Origin: ZLKRG08 sp046048895
GTDB lineage: Bacteria; Actinomycetota; Actinomycetes; Nanopelagicales; Nanopelagicaceae
Assembly (NCBI GenBank): GCA_046048895.1
Contig: JBJOFF010000003.1
Span: 62,001-126,000, forward strand
Direction: 5' to 3'
DNA: 64,000 nucleotides
The stretch's first letter is position 1. Each line of letters begins with the position of its first letter. The position numbers and the translations under genes are program-made. The notes beneath the pieces were generated by a model. It did not search any database, was not told the DNA's origin, and saw nothing but the letters and a program-made list of their open reading frames with translations. Of this stretch, positions 53,443 through 61,420 are shown in pieces.

Positions 53443-53793
53443 TTACAAAACCTCGATCACGGCCATAGGAGCGTTATCGCCCTTGCGCGGACCGATCTTT
53501 GTAATACGTGTGTAACCGCCGTTGCGATCTGCCATGCGCGGACCAATTTCAGTAAATAGTGTGTGCACTACTGACTTGTTAGAGATCTTCGCAAGAACTT
53601 CGCGACGTGCTGCAAGGTCGCCACGCTTTGCAAAGGTAATTAGCTTCTCTGCGTATGGGCGCAGACGCTTTGCCTTTGTCTCAGTTGTGGTGATCTTGCC
53701 ATGCTGGAAAAGCTGTTCCGCGAGTGTTGCTAGAAGCAAACGCTCGTGAGCTGGACCGCTTCCGAGGCGTGGGCCTTTTGATGGTGTTGGCAT
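53443..53793 (-). CDS. rplQ: 50S ribosomal protein L17
   Basis: 116 aa. GPRLGSGPAHERLLLATLAEQLF opens and TKAKRLRPYAEKLITFAKRGD (residues 40-60) is the signature. GYTRITKIGPRKGDNAPMAVIEVL ends it. Last gene of the alpha operon, 26 bases after rpoA; a strong terminator follows within truA. Confidence 0.97.
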   Translation of the reverse strand: MPTPSKGPRLGSGPAHERLLLATLAEQLFQHGKITTTETKAKRLRPYAEKLITFAKRGDLAARREVLAKISNKSVVHTLFTEIGPRMADRNGGYTRITKIGPRKGDNAPMAVIEVL

Positions 53794-53819
53794 TTTCTTT
53801 CTTCCTTCTTACTCGCTAC

Positions 53820-54818
53820 TTATTCGGCTGACTCGTCGTCATATGCGTTGTAATTCGCATGCTGAGTTGGATCGAAACCTGCTGGGCTATCCTTCAATGA
53901 GAGACCCATTGAAATTAGCTTCGCCTTTACTTCATCAATCGACTTGCTTCCGAAGTTACGGATATCAAGTAGATCTGCTTCTGAACGATTAACTAATTCG
54001 CCAACTGTATGAATGCCTTCACGCTTCAAGCAGTTATATGAACGAACTGTTAGATCAAGATCTTCAATTGGTAGCGCCAGGTCTGCTGCTAAAGCTGCAT
54101 CCATTACAGATGGACCCATATCGATACCTTCTGCATCAAGATTTAATTCGCGTGCAAGACCGAATAGCTCAACCAATGTATGGCCAGCTGATGCAACTGC
54201 ATCGCGTGGCTTCATTGATGCCTTGGTCTCAACATCTACGACTAGACGATCGAAGTCGGTGCGCTGTTCAACACGTGTTGCTTCAACCTTGTAAGTCACC
54301 TTTAGAACTGGTGAATAGATTGAGTCAACTGGAATGCGACCGATCTCTGCGCCAACTGCCTTGTTCTGAACTGCAGTTACATAACCGCGTCCACGTTCGA
54401 TAGTTAGTTCGATCTCTAGGTTCGCCTTGCCGTTAAGTGTTGCGATGTGAAGATCAGGGTTATGAACCTCTACACCGGCAGGGACTGCAACATCTGCACC
54501 AGTAACTGCGCCAGAGCCGGACTTACGGATGTAAGCCACTGCTGGTTCATCGTTATCTGATGAAAGAACTAGGTTCTTGATGTTTAGAACAACTTCAGTT
54601 AAATCTTCCTTTACGCCTTCAAGAGTGGTGAACTCGTGAAGTGCACCGGCAACGCGAATGCTGGTAACTGCTGCACCTGGGATAGATGAAAGCAGCGTAC
54701 GACGCATTGAGTTACCAAGTGTGTAACCAAAGCCTGGCTCCAGCGGTTCGATAATGAAGCGTGAGCGGTGCTCTGATAGAACTTCTTCAGTAAGTGTTGG
54801 ACGTTGTGCAATAAGCAC
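53820..54818 (-). CDS. rpoA: RNA polymerase alpha subunit
   Basis: 332 aa. N-terminal assembly domain with FIIEPLEPGFGYTLGNSMRRTLLSSIPG near 21-48; C-terminal domain (about 245-310) with NRSEADLLDIRNFGSKSIDEV for UP-element and activator contacts; acidic tail. GTG start with GAGGAG upstream. The 85-base gap from rpsD contains a 7-bp hairpin. Confidence 0.98.
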   Translation of the reverse strand: MLIAQRPTLTEEVLSEHRSRFIIEPLEPGFGYTLGNSMRRTLLSSIPGAAVTSIRVAGALHEFTTLEGVKEDLTEVVLNIKNLVLSSDNDEPAVAYIRKSGSGAVTGADVAVPAGVEVHNPDLHIATLNGKANLEIELTIERGRGYVTAVQNKAVGAEIGRIPVDSIYSPVLKVTYKVEATRVEQRTDFDRLVVDVETKASMKPRDAVASAGHTLVELFGLARELNLDAEGIDMGPSVMDAALAADLALPIEDLDLTVRSYNCLKREGIHTVGELVNRSEADLLDIRNFGSKSIDEVKAKLISMGLSLKDSPAGFDPTQHANYNAYDDESAE

Positions 54819-54839
54819 GTTTTCTCCTCTTTCCTTTGA

Positions 54840-54861
54840 GGGGATCCACTATTTGATCCCC
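54840..54861 (-). promoter_or_regulatory. Hairpin before rpoA
   Basis: GGGGATC (54840-54846) pairs with GATCCCC (54855-54861), 8-base loop, 21 bases before the rpoA start. On the minus strand no T-run follows, so it is more likely an mRNA-stability or translation element than a terminator. Confidence 0.5.
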
Positions 54862-54903
54862 GTTCTGGGTTACTTCTTCTTACTTCTCTTAATTTAAATA
54901 TTG

Positions 54904-55530
54904 TTACTTTGAGTAAAGTTCAACGATTAGTTGCTCTTGTACCTGAGTATCGATCACCTGACGGTTTGGTAGTCCGTGAACGATGATGCGCATCTGTGAT
55001 GGAACAACTTCCATCCAAGCTGGAACTGACTTCTCGCCAAATTCTGCACTTGCAACGATGAATGGTGTTAGGTCATGTGACTTTGGAAGTACATCAATCA
55101 CATCGAATTGTGAAACACGATATGAAGGAATGTTTACCTTCTTGCCATTAACCAAGAAATGTCCGTGACGAACTAGCTGACGCGCCATGTCGCGGCTCTT
55201 CGCGAAACCTGCACGATAAACCACGTTATCTAAGCGAGTCTCAAGAAGGATAAGTAGGTTCTCACCAGTCTTACCTGCGCGGCGGTTAGCCTCTTCGTAA
55301 TATGAACGGAACTGCTTCTCAAGCACACCATAAATACGTGCAGTCTTCTGCTTCTCACGCATCTGTAGTAAGTACTCTGATTCCTTACCGCGACCACGAC
55401 CATGCTGTCCTGGTGGGTATGGACGTGATTCGATTGGACACTTTGGTCCATCGCACTTTGATCCCTTTAGGAAAAGTTTTACCTTTTCGCGACGGCAGCG
55501 CTTGCAATCTGCACCTGTATAACGAGCCAT
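54904..55530 (-). CDS. rpsD: 30S ribosomal protein S4 (zinc-binding form)
   Basis: 208 aa. Primary 16S-binding protein and, in several bacteria, translational repressor of its operon. The N-terminus has four Cys (CKRC and KCDGPKCP, residues 9-32), the zinc-containing C+ form. S4 domain near 95-155 with LETRLDNVVYRAGFA. ATG with AGGTGTAACC upstream. It could act on the structured leader before rpsM (see 56361-56525). Confidence 0.97.
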   Translation of the reverse strand: MARYTGADCKRCRREKVKLFLKGSKCDGPKCPIESRPYPPGQHGRGRGKESEYLLQMREKQKTARIYGVLEKQFRSYYEEANRRAGKTGENLLILLETRLDNVVYRAGFAKSRDMARQLVRHGHFLVNGKKVNIPSYRVSQFDVIDVLPKSHDLTPFIVASAEFGEKSVPAWMEVVPSQMRIIVHGLPNRQVIDTQVQEQLIVELYSK

Positions 55531-55551
55531 ATTCTCTGGTTACACCTTTCC

Positions 55552-55983
55552 TTAAACTCGACGTGGCTTGGTTGGGCGGCAGCCGTTATGTGGAGCTGGA
55601 GTCACATCTGAGATTGACCCAACTTCAAGTCCTGCTGCCTGCAATGAACGGATAGCTGTTTCGCGTCCTGAACCAGGACCCTTAACAAATACATCCACCT
55701 TCTTCAAACCATGCTCTTGTGCACGACGAGCTGCAGCTTCTGCCGCCATCTGTGCTGCGTACGGTGTTGATTTACGTGAACCTTTAAATCCAACTTGACC
55801 TGATGATGCCCATGAAATTACGGCGCCAGTTGGGTCAGTGATAGAGACGATGGTGTTGTTGAAGGTGCTCTTAATATGAGCTTGTCCTGCAGCAACGTTC
55901 TTCTTCTCTTTCTTACGAAGCTTAACTTTGCCCTTAGCAGCCTTTGTTGTGGTTGCAGCTGCGGCTTTCTTAGGAGCGGCCAT
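55552..55983 (-). CDS. rpsK: 30S ribosomal protein S11
   Basis: 143 aa with an Ala/Lys-rich 25-residue N-terminal extension. Core AHIKSTFNNTIVSITDPTG near 35-53, GFKGSRKSTPYAAQMAAE and DVTPAPHNGCRPTKPRRV at the end. ATG overlaps the rpsM stop by one base (TAATG). Confidence 0.97.
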   Translation of the reverse strand: MAAPKKAAAATTTKAAKGKVKLRKKEKKNVAAGQAHIKSTFNNTIVSITDPTGAVISWASSGQVGFKGSRKSTPYAAQMAAEAAARRAQEHGLKKVDVFVKGPGSGRETAIRSLQAAGLEVGSISDVTPAPHNGCRPTKPRRV

Positions 55984-56360
55984 TACTTAGTCACCTTCTT
56001 CTTTCCTGCAATTGCTACACGTGGACCCTTACGAGTACGCGCATTTGTATGTGTGCGCTGGCCACGTACAGGAAGTCCCTTGCGGTGACGAATACCTTGG
56101 TAGCTTTGAATTTCAACTTTACGACGGATATCGCCTGCGATTTCACGGCGAAGATCACCTTCGATTTTGTAATTAGCTTCGATATATTCACGAAGCTTTG
56201 CTAGATCTGGCTCTTGTAAATCCTTAACGCGGATATCACCTGAGATACCAGTAGCCTTTAGTGTTTCCTTTGAACGAGTTAAACCCATTCCAAAGATATA
56301 AGTTAGTGCGACTTCTAAGCGCTTTTCGCGCGGAAGATCAACACCGACAAGACGTGCCAT
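55983..56360 (-). CDS. rpsM: 30S ribosomal protein S13
   Basis: 125 aa. ARLVGVDLPREKRLEVALTYIFG opens; helix-two-turn-helix core; basic C-terminal tail (RHRKGLPVRGQRTHTNARTRKGP) that contacts tRNA. ATG preceded by a short AAAAGGAAT. A 165-base structured gap separates it from rpmJ. Confidence 0.97.
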   Translation of the reverse strand: MARLVGVDLPREKRLEVALTYIFGMGLTRSKETLKATGISGDIRVKDLQEPDLAKLREYIEANYKIEGDLRREIAGDIRRKVEIQSYQGIRHRKGLPVRGQRTHTNARTRKGPRVAIAGKKKVTK

Positions 56361-56525
56361 CTATATTCCTTTTAGTTTCCGATAGGTCCTCCGCGATGCT
56401 CATAATGTTTCTCAACATTATCTCCGGCCTATCGGACCGGAGGTCTTACTAATTAGATTCACATCTAACTAATAAGTCGCATCACGCGTACTTTTTTTCG
56501 CGTTATTTACTTTTTCTTTACTGAA
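56361..56525 (-). promoter_or_regulatory. Structured RNA leader between rpmJ and rpsM
   Basis: On the minus strand, in order: a 5-bp stem (56484-56488/56499-56503); a 14-bp stem with two G-U pairs and GUGA loop (56445-56458/56463-56476); a compound element with a 9-bp outer stem (56378-56386/56428-56436) enclosing an 8-bp perfect stem with GAGA loop (56402-56409/56414-56421). CTCCGG/CCGGAG (56422-56427/56437-56442) pairing would compete with the outer stem, suggesting two alternative folds. The position equals the S4-controlled alpha-operon leader of E. coli; homology is not claimed. Confidence 0.6.
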
Positions 56526-56639
56526 TTAACCTTGGCGCTGCTTATGGCGAAGGTTTTCGCAAATGACCATAACGCGTCCCTTGCGGCGGATGACCTTGCA
56601 CTTATCGCAGATCTTCTTAACGCTTGGTTGCACCTTCAT
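56526..56639 (-). CDS. rpmJ: 50S ribosomal protein L36
   Basis: 37 aa, read directly from the sequence. MKVQPSVKKICDKCKVIRRK opens and it ends VICENLRHKQRQG; Cys11, Cys14, Cys27 and His32 form the zinc site (C+ form). ATG at 56639, with AAGGAG about eight bases upstream. Placed between infA and rpsM in the canonical order. Confidence 0.96.
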   Translation of the reverse strand: MKVQPSVKKICDKCKVIRRKGRVMVICENLRHKQRQG

Positions 56640-56676
56640 TTGTTCTCCTTCTAAACCTATTTACCGTTAATTACAA

Positions 56677-56898
56677 TTACTTGTAACGATAAATAATTCG
56701 ACCTTTGGTAAGGTCGTACGGACTCATCTCTACAATCACACGGTCTGCAGGAAGGATGCGAATATAATTTTTTCGCATCTTGCCACTGATGTGTGCAAGA
56801 ACTTTATGTCCGTTTGATAATTCAACTCGGAACATTGCATTAGGCAAAGCTTCAGCAACAACGCCTTCCATTTCGATGGCGCTACCCTCTTTAGCCAA
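56677..56898 (-). CDS. infA: Translation initiation factor IF-1
   Basis: 73 aa, OB-fold. AKEGSAIEMEGVVAEALPN opens, VLAHISGKMRKNYIRILPADRV covers the 30S contact, and YDLTKGRIIYRYK ends it. TTG start with AGGGACAGG upstream. Head of the infA-rpmJ-rpsM-rpsK-rpsD-rpoA-rplQ run; in most Actinobacteria map precedes it directly, but here four transporter genes intervene. Confidence 0.96.
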   Translation of the reverse strand: MAKEGSAIEMEGVVAEALPNAMFRVELSNGHKVLAHISGKMRKNYIRILPADRVIVEMSPYDLTKGRIIYRYK

Positions 56899-56950
56899 CT
56901 GCCCTGCCTGTCCCTAAATTGAACCGCCCCGATTTGAGGCGCGAAGAGTA

Positions 56951-56979
56951 ATTCTATTTATGAGCCTGAAAACAACCAA
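56951..56979 (-). promoter_or_regulatory. infA operon promoter
   Basis: Minus-strand -35 TTGGTT (56974-56979), 17-base spacer, -10 TAGAAT (56951-56956) within the 88-base gap after the MFS gene. It would supply the translation genes independently of the transporter genes upstream. Confidence 0.65.
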
Positions 56980-56986
56980 ATCGAGG

Positions 56987-58147
56987 TTATTCGGCAGCAG
57001 AAGCGACCAAACTCGCGCCTAAAAGCGCCGCCATAGACCAGAAAACTGCACCTACTCCAGACCCGTTTGCCAAGACTCCCGCTGCCATCGGAAGCAAAAA
57101 TTGCCCCAATCGATTGCCGGTTAATCTAGCTGAGACGGCAAGCGCCCGCTCATCTGCTTTAGTCCTAAGTGAAATTAATGCCATCGTCAGCGGCTGACCG
57201 AAACCAGATGAAAGTCCGGCGATAAACACCAATCCGCCAAGCGTTATTGGATCCGAGGTGTAAACCATTCCGATACATGCAAACATAGTGATTGTCGTTG
57301 TAGTAATTAATAGCGTCTTATCTGAAATTTTCTTTGTTACATAACCAAGTGAAAATCTAGAGATCATTGAACCAACGGCGCGCAACGAAATAATCAAACC
57401 AATAATCGCCGGATCGATGGCTCGCTCTTTACCCAGCAATGGCAAGAAAATCACAATCAAATCAAGTGTCGATGAGATAGCCATAGAAATAAATACTGCC
57501 AATGAAATCTCTTTACGCGCTAACATCGATTTTGCTGCGGCCCAAGTACTACTCTGCTCTTGCGCTGCTTTAACCGTTGGTGCACTCTTTCTCCAAGAGA
57601 AGGTCGGCACTAGCGCAATTGACGCTAAAAGAATTGCAAAGATAAATGCATTGTTACTCTCTCGTGGCATGCCATTTGCCAATGAACCTGCAACTAATCC
57701 AGCAATAACTGGGCCAAAGGTGTGGCCAAGAGATGCGCTAAAGGTGTAGTAACCGAATAATCTGTTGTACTCAGATTTTGGTGCGCGCAAAGCCACCATG
57801 GTCTGTCCACCCACCATTAACGCTAAATGCGCTAATCCACTTAAAGCGGTAGCAATAGCAAGCGAATAAATATCATTTGCAAAAAGCAATGAAGTGCAAG
57901 TTGCAATTAGCGAGATGGTGCCTACAACTAAAAATTTACCTTCGCCATATTTACCTACCCAACTACCAAATTTGAGCGCAAGCAAAACGGGAAAGAGCGC
58001 ATAGATGGCTCCAATCAAACCAATTGCAGTGGCGCCGGCATCAATTTCAATTGCGCGATAAGTGATGAAGGGACGCACCACATACATGGTGGCTTGAGTG
58101 AAGGTAGAGCTAATTAATAAACGTTTAGCCCAGACTTCAACTGCCAT
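56987..58147 (-). CDS. MFS transporter
   Basis: 386 aa with about 12 hydrophobic segments in two halves joined by a charged loop near residue 195 (SWRKSAPTVKAAQEQ). The cytoplasmic loop after helix 2 reads KFGSWVGKYGEGK, a divergent MFS A-motif. Late GFGQPLTMALISLRT is typical of drug/metabolite exporters, but substrate is unknown. It starts three bases after tctA, so it is probably translated with the tricarboxylate system. Confidence 0.85.
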   Translation of the reverse strand: MAVEVWAKRLLISSTFTQATMYVVRPFITYRAIEIDAGATAIGLIGAIYALFPVLLALKFGSWVGKYGEGKFLVVGTISLIATCTSLLFANDIYSLAIATALSGLAHLALMVGGQTMVALRAPKSEYNRLFGYYTFSASLGHTFGPVIAGLVAGSLANGMPRESNNAFIFAILLASIALVPTFSWRKSAPTVKAAQEQSSTWAAAKSMLARKEISLAVFISMAISSTLDLIVIFLPLLGKERAIDPAIIGLIISLRAVGSMISRFSLGYVTKKISDKTLLITTTTITMFACIGMVYTSDPITLGGLVFIAGLSSGFGQPLTMALISLRTKADERALAVSARLTGNRLGQFLLPMAAGVLANGSGVGAVFWSMAALLGASLVASAAE

Positions 58148-58150
58148 TAA

Positions 58151-59662
58151 TTACTTCTTGCTAGTTGGCCACTTGATATCGCGCATTTTGATCGCTCGCC
58201 AGATAAATGGCGTAAATACGATTGCTGCAAGAAGCAGATAGAGCGCTTTTGAAAGCGGGGTTGTATACAGAGCTGATACTTCGCCGCCACTAATTTGCAA
58301 TGCGCGACGCATTTGAAGTTCGGCCATCGGGCTGAGTATTAATCCAATAATTAGCGGGGTGATCGGTACTCCAAAACGTCGGAATACATATCCAATCAGT
58401 GCCACTCCAAGCGCAATCCATAAATCAAAGATGGCATTGTTGGCAACATATGCTCCCATGAGTGCGAAAGTGGTAATTCCCGCAAAAAGATAAGGTTTTG
58501 GAATATGAAGTAACTTCACCCAAACTTTTACAAATGGCAAGTTCAGTACCAATAACAGGGTGTTACCGACAAATAGCGCTGCAATTAAAGTCCAAACTAC
58601 ATCTGGATTTGTCACAAATAGCAGTGGACCAGCTTGAATGTTGTAAGTTTGAAAAGCTACCAAGATAACCGCTGCAGTTGCAGAAGTTGGTAAACCAAGT
58701 GCCAATAGCGGAACTAGCGCACCTGCCGCATTTGCATTGTTCGCTGCCTCAGGTCCAGCAACGCCTTCAATTGCACCTTTTCCGAATTCATCTTTATTTT
58801 TAGAGAGATTCTTCTCAACTGAATAACTTAAGAATGTCGGAACTTCTGAGCCACCAGCAGGAATTACACCCAATGGAAAACCAATCGCAGTACCGCGAAG
58901 CCATGGTTTCCATGATCTGCGAATATCGGCTTTAGTCATTAAAGCTTTACCTTGCATCGTAATAATTGACCAACCACTCTCCTTGGCGCGCGCTGCAATA
59001 TAAAGCGCTTCACCAAGTGCGAAGATTGAGACAATTACAGTTACAGTTTCGATTCCATCAATAGCATGTAGATTTCCGAAAGTTAGACGAACGGCGCCAG
59101 ATTGCAGATCAGATCCCACTAAGCCAAGTGCCAAACCAACTGATAGCGAGACCATTCCGCGAATCATTGATGAGCCAAGTAGCGAACCTACGGTCATAAA
59201 GGCGACTAACATCAGCGCGAAGTAATCCGCGGCAGTAACTTCAATCGCCCAATTAGCTAGCGAAGGAGCTGCAAAAGCCAATATCGCTGTAGCAATCGTG
59301 CCAGCTACGAAAGAACCCAGCGCCGCAGTAGCCAAAGCTGCGCCAGCTCGACCTCGTTTAGCCATCTGATGGCCCTCAAGTGCCGTAATCACCGAACCAG
59401 ATTCACCCGGAGTATTCAACAAAATTGAAGTGGTTGATCCACCGTACATCGCTCCGTAATAAATTGCAGCAAACATAATTAACGCTGATGCTGGATTAAT
59501 TGTGTAAGTAATCGGTAGCAGTAACGCAATTGCCAAAGCTGGACCAATTCCAGGTAGCACACCAACGAGAGTTCCTAAAATGGTGCCTAATAGCCCGAAC
59601 ATTAAATTGGTGAGCGTTAACGCGCTAGCAAAACCCTGTAATAAAGATTCTATGTTGCTCAT
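58151..59662 (-). CDS. tctA: Tripartite tricarboxylate transporter, large membrane subunit TctA
   Basis: 503 aa, about 11-12 membrane segments. GTLVGVLPGIGPALAIALLLP near 30-50 and ALGLPTSATAAVIL near 323-336 are the two symmetric TctA signatures; MYGGSTTSILLNTPGESGS near 71-89 is the conserved substrate loop. Secondary (ion-gradient driven) importer of carboxylates with TctB and TctC. ATG overlaps the tctB stop (ATGA). Confidence 0.95.
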   Translation of the reverse strand: MSNIESLLQGFASALTLTNLMFGLLGTILGTLVGVLPGIGPALAIALLLPITYTINPASALIMFAAIYYGAMYGGSTTSILLNTPGESGSVITALEGHQMAKRGRAGAALATAALGSFVAGTIATAILAFAAPSLANWAIEVTAADYFALMLVAFMTVGSLLGSSMIRGMVSLSVGLALGLVGSDLQSGAVRLTFGNLHAIDGIETVTVIVSIFALGEALYIAARAKESGWSIITMQGKALMTKADIRRSWKPWLRGTAIGFPLGVIPAGGSEVPTFLSYSVEKNLSKNKDEFGKGAIEGVAGPEAANNANAAGALVPLLALGLPTSATAAVILVAFQTYNIQAGPLLFVTNPDVVWTLIAALFVGNTLLLVLNLPFVKVWVKLLHIPKPYLFAGITTFALMGAYVANNAIFDLWIALGVALIGYVFRRFGVPITPLIIGLILSPMAELQMRRALQISGGEVSALYTTPLSKALYLLLAAIVFTPFIWRAIKMRDIKWPTSKK

Positions 59663-60150
59663 AGGATTCCATCCAGAATGCCAGCCGGAAGATTTACATT
59701 TAATAATTTAGTAAACGATAAATAAACAACTAACGCGAAAATAAGTGCAATTAAAAAATTCTTTAATAACTTGCGAGCCCCGTATGCAAATCCAACTCCA
59801 AAGAAAACCACTGTGGAAGCGACTACAAAGCCAGCGCTCTCAATTAAAAATGGATAGGTCAAAATAGAACCCGATACCATTCCTAAAGTTTTCCAATCCG
59901 TCTTTGAGTGAATCTCGCCAAATTCGGTGCCTTCTGGTTGTCCATAATTTCCACGCAAAACTTCAACTGCGAGCGCAATCGATACGATGATGATGAAGCT
60001 GCCGATAATGGTTGGAAATACTTGTGGACCAACGCTGCCAGAGCCTGGCGGTACCAACATATTTTTGGTATCAATTAAAACAATAATGCCAAGCAGCAGA
60101 AGAGAGCCCGCAAACGCGAGCTCTCCCACTGCTTCTTTTTTGATCTTCAA
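59659..60150 (-). CDS. tctB: Tripartite tricarboxylate transporter, small membrane subunit TctB
   Basis: 163 aa with four hydrophobic segments, the TctB pattern (FAGSLLLLGIIVLIDT, FPTIIGSFIIIVSIALAVEVL, GSILTYPFLIESAGFVVASTVVFFGVGFAYG, FLIALIFALVVYLSF; each given in part). Longest start is TTG at 60150; no clear ribosome-binding site precedes it, and an internal GTG (V8) cannot be excluded. Between tctC and tctA as usual. Confidence 0.88.
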   Translation of the reverse strand: MKIKKEAVGELAFAGSLLLLGIIVLIDTKNMLVPPGSGSVGPQVFPTIIGSFIIIVSIALAVEVLRGNYGQPEGTEFGEIHSKTDWKTLGMVSGSILTYPFLIESAGFVVASTVVFFGVGFAYGARKLLKNFLIALIFALVVYLSFTKLLNVNLPAGILDGIL

Positions 60151-60178
60151 TTTAAAGGTTAACTTTTTAGGCTAACTT

Positions 60179-61318
60179 TTATGCCAGTCCTAGACTTACC
60201 AATAACTTGGTTACTGAGACCGTCTGTTCCTCAATGAAATCTTTGAAATCATTGCCGCGGAATTCAAGATCGGTCCAATCTTTAGCCTTCAGCGTTGCCT
60301 TCCATGCATTACCTGCACGAACTACATCCGCAACTTTGGCCATATTTAGACGCTCAGCCGCAGAAAGTCCGCCTGGGGCATCAAATCCACGCCAGTTACC
60401 AAATGTCATATCGATGCCCTGCTGAATCAGAGTCTTACCCTTCATTGAAGCAAGTGGTTTTGCTGATGAAAGCGCCAATACACGTAACTTTCCAGCCTTC
60501 ACATATGAAGCAAATTCAGAGGTTCCAGAAACACCAGCAACTGTCTGCTTTGAAAGTACTGAAGTAGTAACTTCGCCGCCGCCTGCATATGGAACGTAGT
60601 TCATATCAGTTGCCTTAACGCCAACCTTCTCAACTAGTAGTCCCATGAATACATGGTCAACTGTGCCCTTTGATCCACCAGCAATTGGCATCGCCTTTGG
60701 ATTTGCCTTGATGTCATCTAGTAATTGATTGATAGTGCGGTACTTAGATGATGAAGGAACCACAATCGCTTCCCATTCACGCATTAAGCCTGAAATTTGG
60801 GTGTTATCAGAGAGCTTCAACTTAGATTTTGTTGAGGCTACACCTGCAACCATTGCAAAACCATTAATGAATGCCACATCAGAACGATTCTTCTGATCTT
60901 GGAAATAACCAAGACCGACAGTTCCGGAGCCACCTGACTTATAAGAAACGGTGTAATCGCCGAGCATGCCTTCAGCCTTCATTGCATCCGCGAATGCAAT
61001 TGCAGTGGTGCCATAACCGCCACCAACACCTGAAGATGAAACCCATTCAAGCTTTGAAATTGGCTTTACATCCTTGTACCACCACTTTGCTTGACCCTTC
61101 AATGTACCGGTCTGAACGATCATGCAAGTTAGATCTGATCCATCAACGCCTTTGCCTGCTGCTTTAGCGCCGCTCTTTGCTGCTGCTTCGGTGCAATCTG
61201 CGCCCACTACCGCTTTAGATGCTGGCTTTGGCGCTGCAAATGAAGTTGCAGCGCTGCTTAAAACTAACGCTGCAGTTGCGGCAACTGTAATCGCGCCTAA
61301 AAACTTCTTTGTTTTCAT
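60179..61318 (-). CDS. tctC: Tripartite tricarboxylate transporter substrate-binding protein TctC
   Basis: 379 aa, exported. Signal peptide residues 1-28 (MKTKKFLGAITVAATAAL, cleavage after SFA). TctC fold from about residue 85: GGGYGTTAIAFADAM, YKSGGSGTVGLGYF, MPIAGGSKGTVDH, DMNYVPYAGGGEV. Between signal and fold sits an unusual segment (about 30-82) with two Cys (42, 65) and WWY at 79-81. Family members bind citrate or other carboxylates; ligand not predictable. First gene of tctC-B-A-MFS. Confidence 0.93.
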   Translation of the reverse strand: MKTKKFLGAITVAATAALVLSSAATSFAAPKPASKAVVGADCTEAAAKSGAKAAGKGVDGSDLTCMIVQTGTLKGQAKWWYKDVKPISKLEWVSSSGVGGGYGTTAIAFADAMKAEGMLGDYTVSYKSGGSGTVGLGYFQDQKNRSDVAFINGFAMVAGVASTKSKLKLSDNTQISGLMREWEAIVVPSSSKYRTINQLLDDIKANPKAMPIAGGSKGTVDHVFMGLLVEKVGVKATDMNYVPYAGGGEVTTSVLSKQTVAGVSGTSEFASYVKAGKLRVLALSSAKPLASMKGKTLIQQGIDMTFGNWRGFDAPGGLSAAERLNMAKVADVVRAGNAWKATLKAKDWTDLEFRGNDFKDFIEEQTVSVTKLLVSLGLA

Positions 61319-61364
61319 TAGCTCTTTCTCTCTTTCCCTTGTAAACGAGGTCGGGAATTGTGCG

Positions 61365-61376
61365 AACCTATAGGTT
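61365..61376 (-). promoter_or_regulatory. 12-bp palindrome upstream of tctC
   Basis: AACCTATAGGTT is a perfect 12-base palindrome, 46 bases before the tctC ATG in the 102-base map-tctC gap. Its centre (TATAGG) could be the -10 box of a tctC promoter, in which case a bound repressor would block it. No terminator for map is visible in the gap. Confidence 0.4.
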
Positions 61377-61420
61377 AAAACGCTCGAAATGAATGAATTT
61401 AGATAACTTTTATTTAACTT

